Program-made: the position numbers and the translations under genes | Part shown: piece by piece, positions 50,514-59,331 of the stretch | Layout of the letters: each line of letters starts with the position of its first letter | Position numbering within the stretch: the stretch's first letter is position 1 | Source: JAHDFB01 sp964607315 | GTDB lineage: Bacteria > Bacteroidota > Bacteroidia > Chitinophagales > Saprospiraceae | Reading direction: 5' to 3' | Length of the DNA: 64,000 nt | NCBI GenBank assembly: GCA_964607315.1 | Contig: CAZSKA010000001.1 | Span: 1-64,000 of the forward strand | The notes under the pieces: model-generated | Database searches by the model: none | What the model was told of the DNA's origin: nothing | What the model saw: only the letters and a program-made list of their open reading frames with translations

Positions 50514-50521
50514 CAAAGGTA
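50514..50521 (-). promoter_or_regulatory. -7 box for the M16-like gene
   Basis: On the minus strand TACCTTTG, a full match to TAnnTTTG. It lies between the M16-like gene and the preceding HhH gene, so the M16-like gene has its own promoter in spite of the 33-base gap. Confidence 0.55.
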
Positions 50522-50526
50522 AAGTA

Positions 50527-51465
50527 TTAATCCCTATATTCCTCTATTAATTCCCATTCACCACGAAGAGCAAGTCTTGCTTGAATAGGCCAAGTCTCAT
50601 AAGGATAATTGTTTTTATGATTCTTAAAAATTTTGGAAAGCTCTTTGATTTTGAGTTGGACCATTTCATCAAAAGTATGAACGCCTTTTGATTTAAGAAT
50701 CTTAACAGATTCTTCATCCATTCCCACTAGATTAACTAAAGTCTTTTCAGAACTATTAAGATCAATAACAGGGTGATCTATAGTTTCTTTTGGTTTCTGC
50801 AAAAGTTCGTCAAAAATCTGTCTCTTCTTAAATTCTGGTTGATGACTAAAGATGTTTTTATCAGAAACCGATTTTTCTGCTTTTACTACATTTTCTTTAG
50901 GTAAAATCTCTTTTGCAACAATTATATTGTTATCTGTTAATTTCTTGATTTTACTAAGAACCTTATGAGAATGAGCAAATTTTTTGTTCTCCTCTTTTAA
51001 GGCTAATAATCTTTTCTTTTGCTTCTTAACTTCTTTTGCTAAGACTTTATTTTCTTTCAAAAAGTCCTTCTTCTTCCATTTACTTACCTTAGCTCTACTT
51101 TTTTGAATTTCAACTTGTAAAAGAGCATTTGATTCTTTTAGATGTTCATAATCTGGCGGAACTTCATATTGTTTTTCTAAAAGTTTCTGTTGTAATTCGG
51201 TTTCTTTTTCCTTAAGACTTTTGGAAGCGAGAGTAAGTTGAAAAAATTCATTTTGTAAATTTTCTAACTTGTCGGATGTTTTTGTGAGGTCTTCTTTAAG
51301 TTGATTAATTAGCTCGTACTGTTGACTATTAATCAACTTAAGTTGCTCTAGCGATTCGATTAACTCTTCATAAGCCTTATTTCCAAGAACTTTATGAAGA
51401 AAATATCCGAAGGGGATAGCCAAAAGCAAAATAATCAGTAGGATTAGAATCTCCGCAGTTTGCAT
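50527..51465 (-). CDS. Membrane-anchored coiled-coil protein with C-terminal HhH-type domain
   Basis: A 312-residue protein. Residues 5-24 form a transmembrane anchor (EILILLIILLLAIPFGYFL). Residues about 28-190 are a long Leu/Lys/Glu coiled coil. Residues about 235-312 resemble the helix-hairpin-helix domain that often ends Bacteroidota coiled-coil proteins: EKTLVNLVGMDEESVKILKSKGVHTFDEMVQLK, then YPYETWPIQARLALRGEWELIEEY. This domain is often described as flap-endonuclease-like but has no nuclease residues here. It may tether DNA or protein to the membrane. A full -7 box lies only five bases upstream of the ATG. Confidence 0.75.
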   Translation of the reverse strand: MQTAEILILLIILLLAIPFGYFLHKVLGNKAYEELIESLEQLKLINSQQYELINQLKEDLTKTSDKLENLQNEFFQLTLASKSLKEKETELQQKLLEKQYEVPPDYEHLKESNALLQVEIQKSRAKVSKWKKKDFLKENKVLAKEVKKQKKRLLALKEENKKFAHSHKVLSKIKKLTDNNIIVAKEILPKENVVKAEKSVSDKNIFSHQPEFKKRQIFDELLQKPKETIDHPVIDLNSSEKTLVNLVGMDEESVKILKSKGVHTFDEMVQLKIKELSKIFKNHKNNYPYETWPIQARLALRGEWELIEEYRD

Positions 51466-51469
51466 TCCG

Positions 51470-51477
51470 CAAATATA
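51470..51477 (-). promoter_or_regulatory. -7 box almost touching the start codon
   Basis: On the minus strand TATATTTG, a full match to TAnnTTTG, ends five bases before the ATG at 51465. Transcription would start at or very near the ATG, predicting a leaderless mRNA. Confidence 0.5.
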
Positions 51478-51551
51478 GGTTTCACGATATAAAAAATGTA
51501 ATTATTATGTGTTAAGGTAAATGAAATGGAAAAAATCCTACATTTGATTTG

Positions 51552-51559
51552 TACCTTTG
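51552..51559 (+). promoter_or_regulatory. -7 box for the four-span membrane protein
   Basis: TACCTTTG, a full match to TAnnTTTG, 25 bases before the ATG at 51585. Confidence 0.5.
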
Positions 51560-51584
51560 AATTAATGGAATGATAAATTAATTT

Positions 51585-51992
51585 ATGCGCTTAAGATTAA
51601 GTCAAAACATCTTTATATACGATGCAATAGGAGCTGCAATAACATCTCTGTTGGTCGTTTTTTTGGTAGGAAAATCGCCTAATTTTTTTGGGTTGGAACC
51701 CAAAGTTTGTATAATACTTGGCTTAATTGCTTTTGGGTTTAGTATATATTCTTTGATTAGCCATTTTCTGCCAAGGTCTTTTGCATTTCGCTTTAGGTTA
51801 GGCTTTATTGCAATTTCAAATTTTTTGTATTGTTTATTTACTTTTCTAATCGTTTTTGGTATGATAGAATTTTCTAGTACAAGAGAAGTGACTTTATGGG
51901 GTAAGTTGTATTTTATAGGAGAAATTATGATTGTTTTAATGCTTGTATTTGTGGAACTTAGAATGGTATTCCGTGCAAAAAATAATTCGTAA
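51585..51992 (+). CDS. Uncharacterised four-span membrane protein
   Basis: A 135-residue integral membrane protein with four hydrophobic helices: IGAAITSLLVVFLVG (about 15-30), VCIILGLIAFGFSIYSLI (41-58), LGFIAISNFLYCLFTFLIVFG (73-93) and LYFIGEIMIVLMLVFVELRM (107-126). I do not recognise a family, though the size and spacing resemble SPW- or DoxX-like small membrane proteins. A TTTGGG...CCCAAA palindrome lies inside the gene (51687-51704). It is alone on its strand between the coiled-coil and dnaE genes. Confidence 0.6.
   Translation: MRLRLSQNIFIYDAIGAAITSLLVVFLVGKSPNFFGLEPKVCIILGLIAFGFSIYSLISHFLPRSFAFRFRLGFIAISNFLYCLFTFLIVFGMIEFSSTREVTLWGKLYFIGEIMIVLMLVFVELRMVFRAKNNS
51687..51704. repeat. 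TTTGGG-CCCAAA palindrome, copy 8
   Basis: TTTGGGTT-GG-AACCCAAA, perfect 8-base arms, inside the four-span membrane protein gene. The coding frame reads FGLEPK. Confidence 0.6.
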
Positions 51993-52064
51993 GACTATTG
52001 TTGACGGAGGTTTCAGAATTTAATAGCATTAAAAAATTTACTTTATAAACGAGAATGTCAAAAG

Positions 52065-55000
52065 CTACTTTTCATTCAATTTATAACCTAAATTCATTTC
52101 CTTTAATTTCTTGATAAACGAGAAATCAGCAAGTACTTGATTCGATTTACTTTTCAGTCTTAATCTCTGATTAGTTTCTATATCAAAAACAGTGATTCCA
52201 AGTGCATGTTTTCCCTTACTCTCTTCTACTGTTTCATTTAATCTATCTAGAAGGGTCTGGTCTAACTTTGAAATAGGTAAGTAAACCATTATGGAATGTG
52301 TTTTTTCTTCTCCTACCGTACTGAGTAATTGTAAATTCGAAAGAGAGAAATAGGCATTATCATTATTCCATGTTTTGAATACCCCTTCTAAGAAAAGTAC
52401 TTCTCCTAAGTTTATTATGTGCTGATACTTATTATAGTCATCTCGTCTTAAAGAGAAATCAAATGATCCACCCATATCTTGTAATGTGAATCGTAAGTAA
52501 TTGTCACCTCTTCTATTTGTTCCTCGAAATGCCTCTGATACAATACCAGCAGTTTTCATCGGTTTTCCGATAGGCTGTTGTTGGAAATGTGTTAAGCCAG
52601 CATTTGTAAAATTCCTTATCTCAAATTCATAATCGTCAAGTGGATGTCCACTAATGTATATTCCAGCGACCTCTTTCTCCATCCGCAATTTCTCCCTACT
52701 ATTCCACACTTCATACTTTGGAAATTTAGGGATTTCTATAATCGAATCACTAATATCACCAAACAAGGAATTTACTGATTTTTCCTTCTGATCTTTATAT
52801 TGATTTCCAAAACGAATCCCATGTTCTATTACAGTGTCGAAATTGCCAGAAGGTGCAAAATACATTGCTCTGTCTCCCGAATCAACATTATCGAAAGCTC
52901 CACCTTTGACCAGTGATTCAATACATTTTTTGTTTACAGCACGTAAATTCACTCGCTTCACTAGATCGTAAAATCCTTTAAAATTTCCACTTTCTTTACG
53001 AACATTTACTAACTCACTTACAGGCCCTTCTCCTACTCCTTTTAATGCAGATAAACCAAATCGAATATCTCCATTTTTATTCACATTAAATTTAATATTA
53101 CTCTCATTAATGTCTGGTCCAAGTACCTGTATATCCATCCGTTTACATTCCCTCAGATATAGATTTATCTTATCCATATCATTCTTATTATGATTCAAAA
53201 CGGATGCCATGAATTCTGCTGGATAATGTGCTTTTAGATAGGCTGTTTGAAAAGCGATAAAGGCATAACAAGTAGAATGAGATTTATTAAAGGCATACGA
53301 AGCAAAAGCTTCCCAATCCTTCCATATCTTTTCTATAATTTTATCATCTGTATGTCCATTGCTTGCACAACCCTCTTTGAAAACAGGCCACATCTCATCA
53401 ATTAACTTCTTTTTCTTCTTACCCATGGCTTTTCTAAGCATATCCGCTTGACCTTTCGAAAAACCTGCGAGTTTCTGAGAGAGTAACATCACTTGCTCTT
53501 GATATACGGTAATACCATATGTCTCTTTTAAGTATTCTTCCATTTCTGGAAGATCATACGTTATTTTCGCTCTTCCGTGTTTTCTAGCCACGAAGTCATC
53601 AATATAGGCCATCGGTCCAGGTCTATATAAAGCATTCATCGCAATGACATCTTCGAATTTATTTGGTTGCAATGAACGAAGGTGTTTTTGCATTCCGGGT
53701 GACTCATATTGGAATATAGCTAATGTCCCACCTTCCTGAAATAATTCGTATGTTTTGGAATCTTCTAAGTCAACATTCTCTATATCAAAATCTATTCCTT
53801 TTGATTCTTTTATGTTTTCTAGCGCATCTTTAATAATAGTCAGCGTCTTTAATCCAAGGAAATCCATTTTTAATAAGCCAGAATCTTCAGCAACTGAGTT
53901 GTCAAATTGCGAGATAAGCATGTCTGAATCCTTTGCAACTGAGACGGGAACATATTTTGTAATATCTCCTGGGGTGATAATTACTCCACAAGCATGCACG
54001 CCAGTGTTTCTTATACTACCCTCTAATTTTCTAGCAAGACCAATCATCTCGCCGATATTATCTTTTCGCTTACTTAATTCTCTGAATTGAATTGCTTTGG
54101 TCTTGTCTTCATCGTTGAACTTATCCATCAACTTTTTGTCGACACCATCTTTTGCCAAAATCCCTTTCAGGGATGTCGCTAAATTAGTAGGTAATTTCTT
54201 CACTACATCATTAACCTCTGGAATAGGAATATTCATTACTCTACCTACATCACGAATACTAGTCTTCGCTTTCATCGCACCATAAGTAATGATCTGCGCT
54301 ACTTGATTTTTACCGTATTTGTCGATAACATAATCAATAACTTTACTACGACCTTCATCATCAAAGTCAATATCAATATCGGGCATGGATACCCTTTCTG
54401 GATTCAAGAATCTCTCAAATAGTAAATCGTATTTGATAGGATCTATATTCGTAATTCCTAAACAATAAGCAACAGCACTTCCCGCAGCCGATCCCCGTCC
54501 TGGACCAACAGAAACATTCATGTCTCTTGCCGTAGTTGTAAAATCTTGTACAATAAGGAAATAACCTTCATATCCAGATTTTTCTATAACGGATAATTCG
54601 AAATCTAATCGCTCTTTTACTTTTTGCGTAATATCTCCATAACGCTTTTTAGCCCCTTCATAGGTAATATGCCTAAGGTAAGGCATTTGGGTTTTAAACC
54701 CTTCAGGTAAAGGATAATTCGGCAATAAAATATCTCTGTCAAGCTTTAACGTGTCAACCTTATCAACAATTTCTATTGTATTATCTAAAGCTTCTGGAAC
54801 GTCGTGAAATATTTTTGCCATTTCACTCTTTGTCTTGAAATAGAAGTCAGAGGAAGGGAATTTAAATCTTCTTGTATCTTCTAGAAGCGAGCCAGTATTT
54901 ATACAAAGCAAGATATCATGTGGAGCCCAGTCATCTTCATCGACATAATGAGAATCGTTAGTAGCTATTGTTTTTACATTGTGTTTTTTGGCTAAGGCCA

Positions 55001-55604
55001 AAAGTTTTTGATTGATATCTTCTTGCGACCTCCCTATTCCATCGATATTCTCTAAGCCCTTATGTCGTTGAAGTTCTATGTAATAATCTTCCCCAAAATG
55101 ATCAAGCCACCACTTTAATTTTTTCTCCGCTTCTTCATCTCTTCCATGAAGCAGATGTTGCGGAACTTCAGCTCCGATACAACAGCTAGTTGCGATAATT
55201 CCCTCTGTGTATTGGGCTAATATTTCCTTGTCAATCCGCGGGAATTTACTGTAAAGACCTTCTATAAAACCTATGGAACAGAGTTTTGAAAGATTTTGAT
55301 AACCGATCTCATTTTTTGCCAATAAGAGTTGATGGTATCGCTTATCCTTTTCGCCTTTTGACTTTTGAAAGCTCTTTTTATGTCTATCCTCTACTAGATA
55401 AAACTCACAACCTATTATTGGTTTTACGCCATTTTTTTCTGCTTCTCGAACGAACTTAAACGCACCAAACATATTACCATGATCGGTTAAAGCTACTGCT
55501 TTTTGGCCGTCACTTGCTGCTTTTTTCATCATAGCACCTATGTCCGAAGCACCGTCCAATAATGAAAATTGCGTATGGCAATGTAAATGCGAAAAATCTG
55601 GCAT
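52065..55604 (-). CDS. dnaE: DNA polymerase III alpha subunit DnaE
   Basis: The replicative polymerase catalytic subunit, 1179 residues. N-terminal PHP domain: SHLHCHTQFSLLDGA, ALTDHGNMFG and IATNDSHYVDED. The polymerase core has GPGRGSAAGS, PDIDIDFDDEGR (the two metal aspartates) and LLKMDFLGLKTLTII (third aspartate). IYQEQVMLLSQKLAGFS and MRKAMGKKKKKLI are typical finger/thumb motifs. SALKGVGEGPVSE is the tandem HhH region, and an OB-fold follows (KTAGIVSEAF...FTLQDMGGSFDFSL). The C-terminal part of about 90 residues is shorter than in E. coli. It is the main DnaE type, not PolC. It has its own transcript. Confidence 0.97.
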   Translation of the reverse strand: MPDFSHLHCHTQFSLLDGASDIGAMMKKAASDGQKAVALTDHGNMFGAFKFVREAEKNGVKPIIGCEFYLVEDRHKKSFQKSKGEKDKRYHQLLLAKNEIGYQNLSKLCSIGFIEGLYSKFPRIDKEILAQYTEGIIATSCCIGAEVPQHLLHGRDEEAEKKLKWWLDHFGEDYYIELQRHKGLENIDGIGRSQEDINQKLLALAKKHNVKTIATNDSHYVDEDDWAPHDILLCINTGSLLEDTRRFKFPSSDFYFKTKSEMAKIFHDVPEALDNTIEIVDKVDTLKLDRDILLPNYPLPEGFKTQMPYLRHITYEGAKKRYGDITQKVKERLDFELSVIEKSGYEGYFLIVQDFTTTARDMNVSVGPGRGSAAGSAVAYCLGITNIDPIKYDLLFERFLNPERVSMPDIDIDFDDEGRSKVIDYVIDKYGKNQVAQIITYGAMKAKTSIRDVGRVMNIPIPEVNDVVKKLPTNLATSLKGILAKDGVDKKLMDKFNDEDKTKAIQFRELSKRKDNIGEMIGLARKLEGSIRNTGVHACGVIITPGDITKYVPVSVAKDSDMLISQFDNSVAEDSGLLKMDFLGLKTLTIIKDALENIKESKGIDFDIENVDLEDSKTYELFQEGGTLAIFQYESPGMQKHLRSLQPNKFEDVIAMNALYRPGPMAYIDDFVARKHGRAKITYDLPEMEEYLKETYGITVYQEQVMLLSQKLAGFSKGQADMLRKAMGKKKKKLIDEMWPVFKEGCASNGHTDDKIIEKIWKDWEAFASYAFNKSHSTCYAFIAFQTAYLKAHYPAEFMASVLNHNKNDMDKINLYLRECKRMDIQVLGPDINESNIKFNVNKNGDIRFGLSALKGVGEGPVSELVNVRKESGNFKGFYDLVKRVNLRAVNKKCIESLVKGGAFDNVDSGDRAMYFAPSGNFDTVIEHGIRFGNQYKDQKEKSVNSLFGDISDSIIEIPKFPKYEVWNSREKLRMEKEVAGIYISGHPLDDYEFEIRNFTNAGLTHFQQQPIGKPMKTAGIVSEAFRGTNRRGDNYLRFTLQDMGGSFDFSLRRDDYNKYQHIINLGEVLFLEGVFKTWNNDNAYFSLSNLQLLSTVGEEKTHSIMVYLPISKLDQTLLDRLNETVEESKGKHALGITVFDIETNQRLRLKSKSNQVLADFSFIKKLKEMNLGYKLNEK

Positions 55605-55696
55605 ATAGAAGTTTTAAGATTAGGAACGGGGCCCAAAATTCAAGAGGTGCGAAGTTAAGAAAGCAATCCAATGATAAGGAACAAAATGCCTAATAA

Positions 55697-55715
55697 TTTT
55701 GGGTTTAACCCAAAA
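55697..55715. repeat. TTTGGG-CCCAAA palindrome, copy 9
   Basis: TTTTGGGTTTAACCCAAAA, perfect 9-base arms around one T, in the 246-base divergent region between dnaE and the ComM-like gene. A further GGGGCCC lies at about 55627-55633. Confidence 0.65.
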
Positions 55716-55850
55716 ATAATTAAAAAAGGTGTAAATATAATACAGCTTGAAACACCTATAAAATAAGGGATTTTAAAAATAATTTAAAAAAAGTCGGAAA
55801 AATTTGGAACGAAATGAGGTGCTCGTTACACTAATAAGAAAGCGTACGAT

Positions 55851-57416
55851 ATGTTAGTAAAAACTTTTGCGAGCGCAGTAACCGGTGTGGAAGCACATAC
55901 CATTACTGTTGAGGTAAATGCTGGAGGAACGATAACTCCGAATAAATCCTATTATCATTTAGTTGGGCTGCCAGATAATGCGGTGAAAGAGGGGTTTCAA
56001 AGAATAGAAACAGGTATAAAAAATAATGAATTTAGGATGCCGCGTATGAAATTAGTTGTGAATCTTGCGCCAGCAGATATAAAAAAGGAAGGTTCTTCTT
56101 ATGATTTACCTATTGCCCTTGGGATTCTCGCAGCATCAGGACAATTGCCTGCTTCTGCTGTTCCTAAACTGAAGGAATATGTAATTTTAGGTGAACTTTC
56201 TCTTGATGGATCATTGCGTCCCATAAAAGGTGCCTTACCTATTGCAATTAAGGCAAGGAAAGAAGGATTCAAAGGTGTTATTCTTCCTGCACAAAATGCT
56301 AGAGAGGCTGCAATTGTTAACAACTTGGATGTTTATGGAATTCCTACATTGAGTGATGCGGTCAAGTTTTTTGATGGGTCATTAAAAATAGAACCTACTT
56401 TCGTTGATACACGAAATATTTTCAAACATTCTTCTAGGAAATTTGATGTTGACTTTAGCGATGTAAAAGGACAACAAAATATAAAAAGAGCATTGGAGCT
56501 TGCAGCAGCAGGTGGACATAATGTAATATTGATAGGACCTCCTGGAGCTGGTAAAACGATGTTGGCGCGGAGACTTCCTACAATTTTGCCACCTCTTAAC
56601 TTAAAAGAAGCCCTTGAAACAACAAAGATTCATTCGGTTGCAGGTCTTTTAAAAGAGAATGATGCATTAGTTCCTCACCGCCCTTTTCGTTCACCGCATC
56701 ATACAATAAGTGATGTTGCATTAGTAGGAGGAGGGAGCAATCCTAATCCAGGAGAAATTTCATTGGCTCATAATGGAGTTTTGTTTTTAGATGAGTTACC
56801 AGAGTTTAAAAGATCTGTTTTAGAGGTCTTACGTCAACCTATGGAAGAGAGAAAAGTAACAATTTCAAGAGCTCGATTAACTGTGGATTATCCGGCGGGA
56901 TTTATGCTTATTTCTTCCATGAATCCATGTCCATGTGGTTATCATAATCATCCTGAAAAAGATTGTTTATGTCCTCCTGGAACAGTTAAAAAATACTTGA
57001 ATAAAATTTCTGGGCCTTTGTTAGATCGTATCGATTTACATGTGGAAGTAACTCCTGTATCAGTTGATGAAATTAATGACCCTAATTCTACTTCTGAGAA
57101 AAGTGAACAGATTATGGAACGTGTAATTCATGCTAGAATGATTCAAGAAGAACGCTTTAAAGATTTGGAAAACATTTATTACAATGCCCAGATGCCTTCA
57201 GCTATGGTTAAAAAAGTTTGTGGACTAGATCCTGATGGAAGAGATTTGTTGAAATTGTCAATGGAAAAGTTGCAGTTATCAGCAAGAGCTTATGATCGTA
57301 TTTTGAAAGTGTCAAGAACAATTGCAGATCTGGATGGGAAAAATGAAATTTCTATTGAACATCTTAGTGAGGCAATTCACTACAGAAGCTTGGATAGAGA
57401 TGACTGGGCAGGATAA
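55851..57416 (+). CDS. comM: YifB/ComM-family AAA+ ATPase
   Basis: A 521-residue magnesium-chelatase-like ATPase. Residues 20-165 form a Lon-C-like fold (GLPDNAVKEGFQRIETGIKNN; IKKEGSSYDLPIALGIL). The AAA+ domain (about 190-400) has Walker A LIGPPGAGKTMLARRLPTILPP, Walker B GVLFLDELPEF and SSMNPCPCGYHNHPEKDCLCPP (a Cys cluster), then LLDRIDLHVEV. The Mg_chelatase_C domain ends the protein (LSARAYDRILKVSRTIADLDG). ComM is a branch-migration helicase needed for integrating transformed DNA in other bacteria, so natural transformation or recombination is the likely role. It is divergent from dnaE. Confidence 0.93.
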   Translation: MLVKTFASAVTGVEAHTITVEVNAGGTITPNKSYYHLVGLPDNAVKEGFQRIETGIKNNEFRMPRMKLVVNLAPADIKKEGSSYDLPIALGILAASGQLPASAVPKLKEYVILGELSLDGSLRPIKGALPIAIKARKEGFKGVILPAQNAREAAIVNNLDVYGIPTLSDAVKFFDGSLKIEPTFVDTRNIFKHSSRKFDVDFSDVKGQQNIKRALELAAAGGHNVILIGPPGAGKTMLARRLPTILPPLNLKEALETTKIHSVAGLLKENDALVPHRPFRSPHHTISDVALVGGGSNPNPGEISLAHNGVLFLDELPEFKRSVLEVLRQPMEERKVTISRARLTVDYPAGFMLISSMNPCPCGYHNHPEKDCLCPPGTVKKYLNKISGPLLDRIDLHVEVTPVSVDEINDPNSTSEKSEQIMERVIHARMIQEERFKDLENIYYNAQMPSAMVKKVCGLDPDGRDLLKLSMEKLQLSARAYDRILKVSRTIADLDGKNEISIEHLSEAIHYRSLDRDDWAG

Positions 57417-57489
57417 AGTTGTATATAAAAAACTACAGTAAATCGAATAAATGCCTAGTTTAGAGGAGATAATACTATTTTTATAGCAT

Positions 57490-58731
57490 ATGAATATAAG
57501 GGAAAATATAAGGATTGCTTTGAGATCGATTCGTGCGAATTGGTTAAGGTCGCTTTTAACTCTTAGTATTATTGCTTTAGGCTTGATGAGTTTAGTAGGA
57601 ATATTAACTGCAATAGACGGATTATTGCAATCAATAAGTAATAGTTTTAATCGAATAGGAGCAAGTTCTTTTACCGTAGAAAGGTCGTATCAAGATATTC
57701 AAAGTAGGAGTAATGGAAGGAGAAGAGTTCAAGGTGATGTCATAAGTTTTCGTGATGCAATGAATTTCAAAAATGAATATCAATATGTCGGAAGTAAAGT
57801 TTCTGTTGACCTTTATGCGGGAGGAGGAAAAGTAGCAAAGTACAATAAGATAGAAACTAGCCCTAATTTAAAGTTGATAGGTGTTGATGAAAACTACTTA
57901 GACGTAAGTTCTTTTGAGTTAGAAGCAGGAAGGAATTTTACCCCAAACGAAATAAATAATGGTGTAAATAAAATAATAATTGGTCCTGGAGTTGCAGAAA
58001 AACTTTTTGGTGAGAACATGTCAAAATCACTGGATAAAGTCATTACTTATGATGATAATAAATATCGAGTAATAGGAGTAACAAAATCAAAGGGATCTAC
58101 TTTTGGTGATTCAAATGATAGAAGAGCAATGATTCCTATTGGCAAAGCAAGAGAATTGTATGGATCGAAAAGAAGTAATTATAATATTACAACTTCTATT
58201 ACGGTTCAGAATCAATTCGATAATGCGATATCAACAGCTATTGGTGTCATGAGAGGTATCAGAGGATTAAAACCAACTGAAGAAAATGATTTTCAAGTGA
58301 ACAAGAGTTCTTCATTGTTAAACGAGATAAAAGATATTACAAAAACACTTCGTCTTGCAACCATAGCAATAGGCTTAATGACGTTGGTCGGTGCGGCTAT
58401 AGGATTGATGAATATCATGTTAGTTTCTGTTACAGAAAGAACAAAAGAAATTGGTGTTTCTAAGGCTTTAGGTGCATCAAAAAGAAATATCCTCGTTCAG
58501 TTTTTAACTGAAGCAATTACGATTACTTTGTTAGGAGGAATTGTAGGTATTATATTAGGATTAATAATAGGAAATGTTGTCACATTTATTATTGGTCAAT
58601 CATTTATATTTCCTTTCGCCTGGGTAGCTCTTGGCTTGTTTATTTGCATTTTCACGGGAGTACTCTCCGGATTGTATCCTGCACTGAAAGCAGCGAGTTT
58701 AGATCCTATAGAGGCGCTTAGGTATGAGTAA
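57490..58731 (+). CDS. MacB/FtsX-type ABC transporter permease
   Basis: A 413-residue permease with the MacB layout: one N-terminal transmembrane helix (SLLTLSIIALGLMSLVGILTAI), a periplasmic MacB core domain (about 50-275) and three C-terminal helices in the FtsX domain. The sequences LVSVTERTKEIGVSKALGASKRNIL and LYPALKAASLDPIEALRYE are the classic FtsX coupling and C-terminal signatures. The matching ATPase (MacB or LolD-like) is not in the neighbourhood, so it must be encoded elsewhere. A role in lipoprotein or peptide handling in the envelope is likely by family, not shown. Confidence 0.92.
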   Translation: MNIRENIRIALRSIRANWLRSLLTLSIIALGLMSLVGILTAIDGLLQSISNSFNRIGASSFTVERSYQDIQSRSNGRRRVQGDVISFRDAMNFKNEYQYVGSKVSVDLYAGGGKVAKYNKIETSPNLKLIGVDENYLDVSSFELEAGRNFTPNEINNGVNKIIIGPGVAEKLFGENMSKSLDKVITYDDNKYRVIGVTKSKGSTFGDSNDRRAMIPIGKARELYGSKRSNYNITTSITVQNQFDNAISTAIGVMRGIRGLKPTEENDFQVNKSSSLLNEIKDITKTLRLATIAIGLMTLVGAAIGLMNIMLVSVTERTKEIGVSKALGASKRNILVQFLTEAITITLLGGIVGIILGLIIGNVVTFIIGQSFIFPFAWVALGLFICIFTGVLSGLYPALKAASLDPIEALRYE

Positions 58732-58746
58732 TTAAGATTAAAGTTT

Positions 58747-59298
58747 ATGAAAAAGTTTATACTTCTATCGATATGTTGTTTTTCCTTTCTTTTGGTTTCT
58801 GCTCAAAAAATAAAGAGTGCTAAAGGATATTCCGATCAAATTGGCACCACAGTTTCTATGATGGAAGATCTAAAAAGTAGAATTTATAGAAGTGTTTCAA
58901 ATTTATCTGTAGAAGAAACAGACTTCCTTTTGGATGAAGAGGCAAATAGAATTGGAGCAATGATTTTACACCTTGCAGCTGTAGAGAAATATTATCAAGT
59001 ATATACTTTTGAAAACAGAGGATTTACAAAAGAAGAAAATATAATGTGGGGAGCTGCAATGGATTTAGATGACAAAGGAAGAGAAGAACTAGTTGACAAA
59101 CCAATTACTTATTACTTGGGTATCTGGGATGAAGTAAGGGAAGAATCTCTAAGATTACTAAAAACAAAAGATGATAAATGGTTTGCTAAGAATGTAAAAG
59201 GATCTAGTATGAATAATCATTGGGCATGGTATCATGTTATGGAGCATCAAGCTAATCACATGGGTCAGATCAGGATGATTCTAAAGAGAATGAAATAA
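58747..59298 (+). CDS. Exported DinB-like (DinB_2) helical-bundle protein
   Basis: A 183-residue exported protein with a signal peptide (MKKFILLSICCFSFLLVSAQ) and a four-helix bundle. The His triad of DinB/YfiT-like metal sites is visible as ILHLAAVEKYYQV and YHVMEHQANHMGQIRMI. Family members bind Zn or Ni; some are thiol- or mycothiol-dependent S-transferases, but exported ones have no known role. It lies 15 bases after the MacB-type permease gene, so the two are likely one transcript. It is unrelated to DNA polymerase IV in spite of the shared name. Confidence 0.85.
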   Translation: MKKFILLSICCFSFLLVSAQKIKSAKGYSDQIGTTVSMMEDLKSRIYRSVSNLSVEETDFLLDEEANRIGAMILHLAAVEKYYQVYTFENRGFTKEENIMWGAAMDLDDKGREELVDKPITYYLGIWDEVREESLRLLKTKDDKWFAKNVKGSSMNNHWAWYHVMEHQANHMGQIRMILKRMK

Positions 59299-59331
59299 AC
59301 CAATGATTTGATATATTTATAAGTCCTTATT

